Below are positions 40,571 to 51,200 of a stretch of DNA of 64,000 nt, in pieces (the first letter of the stretch is position 1; every line of letters begins with the position of its first letter). Below the pieces are notes generated by a model. That model did not search any database. It was not told the origin of the DNA and saw only the letters and a list, made by a program, of their open reading frames with translations. The translations under genes and the position numbers were made by a program. Where the stretch lies: contig CAWECY010000004.1 in the NCBI GenBank assembly GCA_963807775.1, positions 496,001-560,000 of the forward strand, in the 5' to 3' direction. Source of the stretch: Bog-473 sp963807775 (lineage in GTDB: Bacteria; Actinomycetota; Acidimicrobiia; Acidimicrobiales; RAAP-2).

Positions 40571-41284
40571 GGCACATCTGCGTAGGCAAATCGAACACTC
40601 GCGGCGGTTCTTCTGGCAGAGGCTCCGCTGGAGGGTGGTCCGTGAATACCTGCCTGCCGGAGCTCCTTTCACGCTGGTGGACGTAGGAGCGGGAGCCGGG
40701 CTCCTGGCGGAATTCCTGTCCAAGGATCGCCCAGAGGTCACGTATCAATTCGTCGAGCCCCTCGAGTCCCTACGGGAATTTCTGAGGGAGCGGCACGGAC
40801 CCGGCGCCGACGCTTCAGCCGCAGCGACCTTCGGGTCCGCCCACGCCGTGACGCTGCTCGATGTGCTGGAGCACCAAGAGAACGATGCAGAATTTCTCAG
40901 GCAGCTGGTGGCCAAGATGGCGCCAGGCTCGAAATTGCTCCTGACCGTCCCGGCCCAGCAGCGCCTGTGGTCGCAGTGGGATGTCGTGCTGGGCCACTAC
41001 CGCCGGTACGACCTCGCGTCCCTGGCGGCGTCCGCGGAGAACCTGCCGCTCGTCATCGATGAGATGAGCTACCTGTTCCCGGAGATGGTCCCGTTGGCCC
41101 TGGTTCGAGCCCGCCGACGCAGCGGCGGCGAAAAGAACAGCGGGGTGTCCGAAACGCCGAGTTCCCGGATCTCCCCGGATTCATAAACGACGCTCTTTAC
41201 GGACTCGGCAGCGCATCGCTCGCACTGCGCAGGCGGTGGAGGACGGGAACATCGCTCTTCATGGCGGCGAGGGTGCAGGGCTGA
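40548..41284 (+). CDS. Class I SAM-dependent methyltransferase, frameshifted at the end
   Basis: From ATG 40548, overlapping the previous gene's end by 23 bases. VVREYLPAG, motif I LVDVGAGAGLLAEFL, motif II YQFVEPLESL, VTLLDVLEHQENDAEFL and PGSKLLLTVPA follow. The frame then reads to a stop at 41186, but EFPDLPGFINDALYGLG, the usual GT2-partner methyltransferase ending, continues in another frame from about 41159 to TGA at 41284 (TSLFMAARV). One missing base near 41155 explains this. It forms a coupled operon with the YfhO-like and DPM1-like genes. Confidence 0.8.
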
Positions 41285-41722
41285 GCGCCACGGCTGGTGA
41301 CGGTCAGCCTCACTGTCACCGGCCACGGGCCCAGATCGACACTCTCTCCACATGATCTTGGACGCCGAGATCGGCGAGCAAGGGATTGAGCCCACTCGAC
41401 CGGGGGCCGGCTCAACGAGGACGAGGGCAGGGCGGAGGACGATGCTGCCCGAGGACGGTCCACACCGTGATCTGATCAAGTGGTCGCTGGCAGATACCCA
41501 ATATTTCAGCCAATGGTTACGAACCGGCCTCTTTGATGTTCGGCGGACCCGGTGCCTCCTGCGTCAATCTCGAGCTGATGTATCGAACAGATCGATAAGC
41601 CAAAGGTTTTATGCCACAAATCGCTCGCCGGGCTTTCAAGATCCTGCGACTTGATTTTCGGAACGGCTAAGGAGGCAAAATCGACTTTACCGTGTGCCAA
41701 TCACACCCCAGCGCACCTTAAG
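41285..41722. other. Gap without a supported gene
   Basis: About 440 bases between convergent genes, with lower GC. Only short frames without domains. It should contain the transcription ends of both neighbours; no strong hairpin with a T-run was recognised. Confidence 0.4.
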
Positions 41723-42598
41723 TTAAGGGCCCTTCTTGTGGAGGCTGGAAGTGGCCCGATGGACCGATCGACGCGCCAACGGCCCAACGGCACATGTGGC
41801 TCGGCGGGCTTTGAGCAACTCGATGTTCGCGTTCCGAAAGCGCGCAGCAGGAAGCCGAGACTTCACCGTCGGCCAGTCCCCTTCGATTGTTCCAAGCAAC
41901 GAATGCTTCGACCCCTCGAGAGCGCTGAACGGCATGGCCATGTAGTGGTTCACGATGTCTTCGAAATTTTCGCTTAAAACCGTTGAATGTGGATCGAGTC
42001 TTCGAACCAATCCTAGCCCCGTTGGAGCAATATCGATGACGGATATGTCCAGGTCGGGACGCCGTTCTCTCAGAAGCAGGATAAGGCGCCAGACATCTCC
42101 ACTCCAGATGGTTGTTGCTTGATCCCGAGCCGCGCTGAGCTCGTCGACGGGTAAGCAGTCATGAATCAGAAGAACAGTCCCGGGAGATGATGCACGTTCG
42201 AAGTTGATGAAGTCACGAAGCGCAAACTCGAAGCGATGCATTCCGTCTATGAAACCGAGGTCAAGGGGAAGACCGCCAAAAAGTCGCCGGAGGTCATGCT
42301 GTGCGAAGAAATCGTCGCTGGTTTGATTGAAGATCCGAGTGCCCCGCCGCAAGGGAAATTGCAGGTTCGGAGCAGGATCCACACCGATTGACACAGTTCC
42401 AGGAAGCGCCAGAGTCAGTGAACGCCCCAACGACACTCCAATTTCTGCGTAGGTTCGCGGAACGAGGTGCTGATGGATCTTGTCGAGCAACCCAAAATAG
42501 GGCTGCCACGGCGGGATGCGTTGTTCGTATACCCAATCGACGAGTTGCAAGAACAGGATTGTAAGGCCCGGCGCCATAGGTTTGGCAACTGTCCTCAA
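41723..42598 (-). CDS. Class I SAM-dependent methyltransferase (Methyltransf_24-like)
   Basis: 291 residues from 42598, with an internal ATG seven codons in as an alternative. YAEIGVSLGRSLTLAL is motif I, IGVDPAP carries the motif II acid, LGFIDGMHRFEFALRDFINF is the Asp-containing motif of the Methyltransf_24/CmcI group, and GTVLLIHDCLP follows. This group includes sugar and antibiotic O-methyltransferases that often need a metal. It is the right-most gene of the low-GC section. Confidence 0.83.
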   Translation of the reverse strand: MRTVAKPMAPGLTILFLQLVDWVYEQRIPPWQPYFGLLDKIHQHLVPRTYAEIGVSLGRSLTLALPGTVSIGVDPAPNLQFPLRRGTRIFNQTSDDFFAQHDLRRLFGGLPLDLGFIDGMHRFEFALRDFINFERASSPGTVLLIHDCLPVDELSAARDQATTIWSGDVWRLILLLRERRPDLDISVIDIAPTGLGLVRRLDPHSTVLSENFEDIVNHYMAMPFSALEGSKHSLLGTIEGDWPTVKSRLPAARFRNANIELLKARRATCAVGPLARRSVHRATSSLHKKGP

Positions 42599-42721
42599 CG
42601 AAGTGCTCTGGCCACCAAGGGGACGAAGGACGGGAACTCGTGCACCCCGTTCCGCTGGATCTATAACGGCGAGCTTCTACGAGTCGCGTAACCTGGGAGA
42701 GGACGAGGATTGCCCCCGGCC

Positions 42722-45023
42722 TCAGCTCACTGTCAGGGAGAACGTCTGGGCCCCGTGGGTGATCGGCGTGATCGCCAGGAAATGCAAGCTGTACGGGGCG
42801 ATCCTGGCTGCCGTGGGTTCGCCCGCCAACACCCCCGTTCCGTTGCCCAAATACGTGAAGGTGACACCAGGGGGAAGTGTGCCGGTTTGCTCGATGTTGG
42901 TCACGGCCGGGTACACGTGCGAGGTCTCTACGGTGATGCTGTTCTGCGTGCCGTGTGTGAAGGTGGTTGACGCGGCGCTGGTGATCGTGGGCTTCTCGTC
43001 GACGGTGAGGACCACCGGCTGCGTGGCTGTGCCAAGGACATTGGTCGCCGTGAGAGAGATGTCGTAGACGCCACCGCTGCCCGGTTGGGGGATCCCGACG
43101 ATCTCAGCGCGCCCGTTGGCCAGCGGGCTGAAGGACAGGCCATTGGGGAGTTGGCCCGTCTCGCTGACCGTCGGCGCCGGATAGCCCGAGGTGCGGATGG
43201 TGAAGATCTGGGTCAATAGCGAGCCCACTTTGAACGTCTTTGCAGCAACTGAAATGAAGGCCGGCGCGTAGCCGACGGTCAACGTGAAGGTCTGTGTGGC
43301 GAAGGCCGTGTTCGTGGCCTTCACTGTGAAAATGTAGATGTGCTTCGTGCCCACCGGTGGGGTGCCGCTCAGTGTCGCACTGCCCAATCCTGGCCTCACC
43401 GAGAGCCAGGTCGGCAGCCTGAGGCCCGACGCCAAAGCGGCCGTGACCAGCGGCGTCGGAGTCCCGGTGGCCGTGAAGGTGAACGTGTTCGGGGACCCGT
43501 CGAGGAACGCGTCATCGGGGGCGTTCGATGGGGCCATCACGGTCGGCATGCTGACCATCAGGGTGAAGTCCTGGGTACCCGACGGCGCCGGTGTCACGCC
43601 GTTGGACGCCGTGATGACGATCGGATACGTGCCGACGGCGAGCGGCAGGTGGCGTGCCCGACAGGACCCCGGCCCGGTTCAAGGTGACGCCGGCCGGGAG
43701 GGCACCGGTTTCGGTGAAGATCGCTGCGGGCTCGGCAGAGGCGGTGAACTGGAAACTCGAAAACTGGCTCACGTCGAAGGTCGCTTGGGCGATGTTCGAG
43801 ATGTTCGGGGCGAAACCGGGGAAGCTCTCGACCGCACCAATGTTGCAGGACAGTTCCGCCAAACGGTCGGTTCACGCCGCGCTGATCGGTGGCGCCGCCG
43901 CAGACCAGGAAGGAGTCGTCGTCGAGCGTGGTGTTGTTCGGAATGACCCCCACGGCCGGGCTGGTCGGCCCGGGCAGAAGGGTCAGTGTCGGCCCACCGT
44001 TGTCAGTCAAGCCACCCAGCTCGGGATCGGCGCTCTCGATGTCGCCGGGGCTGTGAACCCGCAGGAGGAGTCAGAGCTCAGGTCGTAGCCGGTGCTCGTG
44101 AGGGTGTTCTGGCAGTCGGCCGGGGTGTCCTCGGCCACGATGGTCGCGGCGGTGGTGGCACTCCCAGCGATCCCGTAGGAGGAGTTCGACGAGATCGTCG
44201 CGTCGACCACAGTGAGGCTGCCCGAACCGTTGTCGATGCCGCCACCCGATCCCGCAGTGTTGGCGGTGATGGTGCTGTCGGTGATCTGCCCATAGCCCGC
44301 CGCCAGGTCGATGCCTCCGCCGTCGGCGCTGGCGCTGTTGCCCGAAATCGTGGTGTCCGAGACGGTGATCGCTCCCGCTTCGCTCGAGATACCCCCACCG
44401 TTCTGGTTAGCGATGTTATTGCTGATGGTGCTGTTCGACACAGTGAGCGTGCCCGTATTGTCAATGCCGGCGCCGTTGGCGCCCGTACTGAAGTTGTTGG
44501 TCACCGTAGTGTTGTTCACCGTAAGGGTCCCGTCGTTCTCGATACCCCCGCCCGAACCGGCGGTGCTACCGTTCTGGATGGTCAGGTAGTCGAGCGTGAC
44601 GTTCGATCCGCTGGGTACCGTGACGACCGTCCCGGCGCCGCCGCCATCGAGGACAGCCGGCGAGTCGGCCGGAGCTTCGTCGCCCGAGATCGTGAGAGTG
44701 ATGTCGGAGGGGAAGTTGTTGACGTTGTCCTCGACGGTGCCGACCACTTCGATCGTGTCGCCCGTTGCGGCCTGACTCACGGCGTAACTGACCGTTGCGC
44801 AGGGCGCGAGCAACTGGGTGCAGTCGTTGCCGGCGTTGGAGCCGGTCGAGTTCACGTAGAGCGTGACGCCACCGGAAGCCGCCGCCGGTCCGGCCAAGGC
44901 GACGGTGACTCCGAAGCCCCCGACCACGAGTGCCGAGATGGCGAGCGTCCTCGGAGCGGCCCGGAAGGGTTGCTTGCTGGTCAACCTCTGCACAAGCAAG
45001 AACAACTCACCAAAAGGCCGCAT
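42722..45023 (-). CDS. Large secreted beta-helix / Ig-like (He_PIG) protein, three frameshifts
   Basis: ATG at 45023 with GGGAGGA ahead. A signal peptide (TLAISALVVGGFGVTVALAGPAAA) ends near residue 50. Next come right-handed beta-helix rungs of Asn/Thr/Gly-rich units (TVNNTTVTNN, TVSNSTISNN, TVSDTTISGN, QITDSTITAN), then the choice-of-anchor-Q type end TDNGGPTLTLLPG, CGGATDQRGVNRPFGG and SCNIGAVE, then about four Ig-like He_PIG units (for example TGALPAGVTLNRAGVLSGTPP, first part quoted, and FVELPNGLSF-like repeats). Breaks: a deletion near 44052, insertions near 43865 and 43645. About 765 residues when joined. No LPXTG or membrane anchor at the end. Likely a surface or matrix protein. Confidence 0.8.
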
Positions 45024-45079
45024 GAAATCAGTCCTCCCGTACGCGGTGCCACGCTCCGCGGTTTTTGAATTTCCCCCGT

Positions 45080-45100
45080 GTGCTCCGGCGTGCGGAGCAC
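45080..45100 (-). repeat. Perfect 8-bp inverted repeat in the 5' leader of the beta-helix gene
   Basis: GTGCTCCG, five bases, CGGAGCAC. It lies downstream of the predicted -10 and 57 bases before the ATG of the minus-strand secreted protein gene. In RNA it would form a strong stem-loop in the leader; in DNA it could be an operator. Confidence 0.6.
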
Positions 45101-45108
45101 CGACTGGG

Positions 45109-45135
45109 TTTATAGCCCCCGCCGCGTCTTGTCAA
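45109..45135 (-). promoter_or_regulatory. Predicted sigma70-type promoter for the beta-helix gene
   Basis: On the minus strand TTGACA (45130-45135) and TATAAA (45109-45114), spaced 15 bases. The leader to the ATG at 45023 is about 80 bases. The -35 is a perfect consensus, which is rare in this GC-rich DNA. Confidence 0.55.
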
Positions 45136-45214
45136 CTGTTGTTGCACGGGTATTCCCGGGACCGGTGGTCGTGGGCGGGGAGACGAAGAAAACGGCCCCA
45201 GCCCGCAACACCGG

Positions 45215-45243
45215 TTGACAGGTCTGGTCGCCCTCCGTAGTGT
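45215..45243 (+). promoter_or_regulatory. Predicted sigma70-type promoter for the RCC1/MBG gene
   Basis: TTGACA (45215-45220), 17-base spacer, TAGTGT (45238-45243), giving a leader of about 45 bases before ATG 45294, which has a GGGGGA ribosome-binding site. Back to back with the minus-strand promoter, 80 bases apart. Confidence 0.6.
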
Positions 45244-45293
45244 CACCCGCCGAGGGGATCCGAGCAGTTGTTCAGACCGGCGGGGGAATCGTC

Positions 45294-48200
45294 ATGTCGA
45301 CAATCTTTTCTCGAAGCATCCTTTCTCGTAGCGCGACACCGCGGATGCGCCGTCGCGCGGGACGAGCTTGGGCGCTCAACGCCACTATGGCCGTCCTGGC
45401 GGCGGTGGCCACCAGCACCGTCGGCGTGGCAGCGACGACGTCCGCCAGTGCGTCGAGTACCTCGTCGCTCTATGGCTGGGGCATCAACTCCGACAACCAA
45501 CTCGGCGATGGCAACACGACAAACGCCCTCAGCCCACTGGTGATCACGCTGCCCAGCGGGGTCACACCGGTAGAGGGTGCCGGTGGCGCCGACCACACCC
45601 TCATGATCGGTTCGGACGGAAACCTCTACGCGTGGGGGAACAACGCCTTCGGACAGCTCGGAATCGGGAACCTCACCACGGAATCGACCCCGGTGAAAGT
45701 GTCGCTGCCCGCGGGCGTCATACCGGTTTCGGTCGCTGCCGGCAACGACCACAGCCTGGCCATAGGATCCAACGGAACCGTTTACGCCTGGGGCCACAAC
45801 GCCTTCGGCCAGCTCGGGAACGGGACGACCACCAACTCGACAGTGCCCGTCACCGTGTCGCTGCCGGCGGGCGTCAGTGCGAACGCCATCGCCGCGGGCG
45901 GCTTCTTCTCTATGGCGCTTGGTTCGGACGGCAACGTCTACACCTGGGGTGACGGCGCCAACGGCGCCCTCGGAAACGGCGGAACGGCCGACGAAAATTC
46001 ACCGGTCAAGGTGCCGCTACCGGCCGGCGTCACAGCCACCGCCATTGCCGCGGAGCGCTTCAGCCGCGATGGCCATCGGGTCCAACGGCGTGCTGTATGC
46101 CTGGGGCGACAACGCCGACGGGGAACTGGGGAACGGCGGAACGACCGAAGCCAACTCTCCCGTGACGGTCTCGCTGCCCGGTGGGGTCGCTGCCAGTGCC
46201 ATTGCGGGCGGCGGATTGGACAGCCTCGCAATCGGGTCCAACGGATTGCTCTACGCGTGGGGGTACAACGCCTACGGCCAAGTCGGCAACGGGACGACGA
46301 CCGACCAGAAGTCACCCATGCAGATCGCCCTTCCCTCGGGTGTCGACCCGGTGGCGGTCGCCGGCGGGATGGACTCCAGTTACACCATCGGCTCGAACGG
46401 CAACCTTTACTCTTGGGGGTACAACGGCGACGGCGAACTCGGTAATGGCGGCACGACCAACGGCAAGACGCCGGCTCCGGTCTCGCTCCCGGCTCTTTCG
46501 CTGCCCGCCACCAGTGTGTTCGCCGGCTCCTCGACGTCGATCGGCTTCGCCATCGCCACGACCACCCCGGTGCCGACCACAACGACGGTAAGTGCCTCGG
46601 CGTCCACAGTCACCTACGGCCAGAGCGTCACGATCACGGCGACCGTGGCTCCCAACGACGGCGGCGGCACGGTCGAATTCCTGAACGGCTCGAATGCCGT
46701 TTCTGGCTGCACCGCGGTGTCCCTCACCTTGTCGGGGGGCAACCAGCAGGCGCAATGTTCGACCACTTCCCTGACGGTCGGTTCATATGTCTTCAAGGCC
46801 AAGTACAGCGGTGACTCGAACTATGCCGGGAGCACCTCATCGGGGGCGGGCGCCGGTCTGACCGTTGGTCCAGCGCCACTCGTGGTGACGCCACTCTCTG
46901 CCTCGACCACCTATGGCAGCGCAGCACCGGCGATCACTCCCTCCTACACCGGCTTCGTGAACGGCGACACTGCGGCATCTCTCACCACGCCGCCGACGTG
47001 CAGCACGGCGGTCAGGGCGACCACGCCGGCCGGTGGTTACTCGAGTACCTGTTCGGGCGCTTCCGATCCCAACTACACGATTAGCTACCAGGTGGGAACG
47101 ATCACCGTGGAGCCCGCCCCGTTGAGCGTCGCCGCGTCGTCGGGGACCATGACCTACGGCGGCACAGCCCCGACCATTACGGCCTCATACTCGGGCTTCG
47201 TGAACGGGGACAGCGCAACATCGTTCACAGCGCAGCCGACCTGCGGGACGGCGGCTACCAACACCAGCGCGGTCGGGAACTACGCGAGCACTTGTTCGGG
47301 TGCCGTCGACCCCAACTACTCCATCACCTATACCAGCGGCACCGTGGCAGTCGGGACCGCGCAACTGGTCATCACGGCGTCCTCCAGCTCGACGACCTAC
47401 GGCGGTGACCCGTCGGCGGTCACCCCCTCGTACAAAGGTTTCGTGAACGGGGACACGGTGGCGTCTCTCAGCACGCCGCCGACCTGTTCGAACACGGACA
47501 CGGCGTCGAGCCCGGTGGGGAGTTACCCGACCAGCTGCTCGGGCGCGGTCGACCCCAACTACACCATCACGTACTCCAATGGCAGCGTCGAGGTGGATCC
47601 GGCGCCCCTCACCATCACGGCCTCGTCGGGTATGTCGACCTACGGCGCATCGCCACCTTCGGTCACCCCGTCGGTGTCAGGCCTGCAAAACAGTGAGGAC
47701 TCGACGGTGCTGGGCGACGCGCTCTCCTGCACGACGGCGGCGACCGGTTCGAGTCCAGTTGCGACCTACGCCACGTCATGTTCGGGTGCCGTCGACGGCA
47801 ACTACTCGATCACCTACGTTCCGGGGACCATCACGGTGACACCGGCACCGTTGAGCATCACGGCGTCCTCGGGCTCCATGACCTACTCCGGCGAGGTGCC
47901 GACCGTCACCCCGACGATCTCGGGACTCCAGAACGGCGAGAACATCGCCGTGCTTGGTTCAGCGCTCGCATGCTCTTCCGACGCGAGCGGCTCGAGCCCG
48001 GTGGGGAGCTACGCCACCAATTGTGCCGGAGCCCTCGATGCGAACTACTCGATCAGCTACATCGCCGGATCGATCACGGTGAATCCCGCCCCCCTCACGA
48101 TCACCGCCTCGTCGGCATCGATGACCTACGGCGGTGCGGTGCCCAGCGTCGTGCCCGTGATCTCCGGGCTGCAAAACGGTGACGACGCCTCCGACCTCGG

Positions 48201-51200
48201 GTCGGGGATCGAATGCTCGACGGCCGCGAACGCGACGAGCCCGGTCGGCAGCTACGCCACGGCGTGCGACGGGGCAGTGGATGCCAACTACGACATCAGC
48301 TATATCTACGGCTCGGTAACCGTGAACCCGGCGGCGCTGATCGTCACGGCGTCGTCGCCGTCGATTTCCTACGGCGACACCCCACCGTCCATCACGGCGT
48401 CCTACGACGGTTTTGTGAACAGCGACAGTGTCTCGTCGCTTACCACGCCGCCGACATGTTCCACCTCGGCCTCGTCGGCGAGCCCGGTGGGCAGCTACTC
48501 CACCTCGTGTGCAGGGGCAGCCGACCCCAACTACACGATCACCTATGACGGCGGCACGCTGCAGGTCACCACGGCACAGATCGTGGTCACGGCGTCGTCG
48601 GCTTCGATGACCTACGGCGGGACCGCTCCGGCCATCAGCGCGTCGTACTCGGGATTCGTAAACGGTGACTCGGCAAGTTCGTTGACCAGCGCGGCCGCCT
48701 GCTCGGCAGGCGCGGGTTCGTCGAGCCCCGTGGGCACATACGTCAGCTCGTGTACGGGCGCGGCCGACCCCGACTACTCATTCAGCTACGTGAATGGATC
48801 GGTCCAGGTGGACCCCGCACCGCTCACCATCGCGGCATCCTCGGCTTCGGTGACCTACGGGAGTGCCCCGGCTGGCGTCACCCCGACCTATTCGGGATTG
48901 GTGAACGGTGACACCGCGGCGTCTCTCGGGACGGCTGCGGCGTGCTCGACAACGGCCACGTCGTCGAGCCCCGTCGGTAGCTATCCGAGCAGCTGTTCGG
49001 GAGCGAGCGACCCCAACTACACCATCAGCTACGTGCCCGGAGAGGTGGTCGTGGGCTCGGCCACGCTGGTCGTCACGGCCTCTTCGGGGTCGATGACCTA
49101 CGGCGGGTCGGTGCTGTCGATCGCCCCCTCCTACAACGGCTTCGTCAACGGCGACAGTGCGTCGTCGCTCGCCGCCCAGGCCACCTGCTCGACAACGGCC
49201 ACGTCCTCGAGCCCGGTAGGCAGCTACCCCACGTCGTGCAGCGGGGCGGTCGATCCCAACTACAGCATCGTGTACGTGGGTGGAGCCGTGAACATCGGGA
49301 CCGCACCCCTCTCGGTCACGGCGTTGTCAACCTCCATGACTTACGGCGGCTCAGCCCCGTCGATTACCGCCACGTACAACGGCTTCGTGAACGGCGACAG
49401 TGCCTCCTCGCTCACCGCCCAGGCCACGTGCTCGACAACCGCCACGTCGTCGAGCCCGGTGGGCAGCTACCCCACGTCGTGCTCGGGTGCCTCTGACTCG
49501 AACTACACCCTCACCTATGTGAGCGGTTCAGTTGATGTCGGCCAGGCGTCGCTCACGATTACGGCCTCGTCGCCGTCGACCACCTACGGTGCCTCGGTCC
49601 CGTCGATCACGGCGTCGTACTCCGGCTTCGTCAACGGCGACGACGACTCCGTTCTCACGGCGGCACCGGTGTGCACCACAAGCGCATCGTCGACAAGCCC
49701 CGCGGGGACCTACACGACGTCGTGCAGCGGAGCCGCCGCCGGCAACTACGCCATCAGCTACGCCAGCGGCGAGGTGACCGTTGGCCAGTCGCCTCTCAGC
49801 ATCACGGCGTCGTCGGCGTCGATCACCTACGGAGGCGCAGCCCCCACCATCACGGCGTCGTACTCGGGCTTCGTGAACGGCGACTCGTCGTCATCGCTCG
49901 CGACCCAGCCATCGTGCACGAGCGCCGTGACGTCGATCAGCGCAGTGGGCACGTACTCGAGCAGCTGCTCGGCAGCGGCAGACCCGAACTACACGATCAG
50001 CTACATCAACGGATCGGTCCAGGTCGACCCGATGTCACTCACCATCACCGCCTCGTCAGGTTCTTCGACGTACGGCGGAACCGTTCCGGTCATTTCGGCC
50101 AGCTACAGCGGCTTCGTGAACGAGGACACGGCATCGTCGCTGACCACGCCGCCGAGCTGTGTCACGACGGCGACATCGGCCAGCCCTGTGGGGAATTATC
50201 AGACTGACTGCTCGGGTGCCGTCGACGCGAACTACACCATCAGTTACATCGCAGGGACCCTGCAGGTTGGGGCGGCGCCCCTGGTCATCACGGCCTCGAC
50301 GGGCTCGTTGACCTACGGCGGCACGCCGCCCGCCATCACCGCGAGCTATTCGGGCTTCGTGAACGGGGACACCGCTGCCTCGCTCAGCAGCCCGCCGGCG
50401 TGTTCGAGCATGGCAGGATCTTCCAGCCAGGTCGGGACGTACTCGACCAGTTGTTCGGGTGCGGCCGACGCCAACTACACCATCAGCTACGTCGCCGGTG
50501 AAGACGTCGTCGGGCCCGCCCCTCTCGCGGTCGCGGCCTCTTCGGGCTCCATGAGCTATGGCGGCACCGTTCCGACGATCGGCGTGTCGTACTCGGGCTT
50601 CGTGAACGGGGACAGCGCAGCCTCGCTGTCGACGCCGCCCACGTGTTCGACCACGGCCACGTCATCGAGCCCCGTCGGTAGCTATCCAAGCAGCTGCTCG
50701 GGTGCCGTCGACGACAACTACGCCGTGAGTTACGTCTCCGGTGCCGTGGTCGTGGGTGCGGCCCCGTTGACGGTCACCGCCTTGTCGGCCTCCGCCACCT
50801 ATGGCGGCGCCGTACCGGCGATCACTCCGAGCTATGCGGGCTTCGTGAACGGGGACAGCTCGTCCTCGCTGTCGACGGCACCCAGCTGCTCGACCACCGC
50901 CACATCGGCGAGCCCGGTCGGCAACTACGCGAGCACCTGCTCGGGTGCCGCTGATGCCAATTACGCCATCAGCTACGTCCCCGGTGTCGTTGCGGTGGGC
51001 TCAGCCAAGCTGGTGATCACGGCATCGTCGGGTTCAATGACGTATGGAGGCACCCCGCCAACCGTCACCCGGTCGTACTCGGGCTTCGTGAACGGTGACA
51101 CCGCGGCGTCGCTGACCACCTCGCCGACGTGTTCGACCTCGGCCACGTCGACGAGCCCGGTCGGCAGCGTCGCAACCAGCTGCACGGGCGCGGTCGATCC

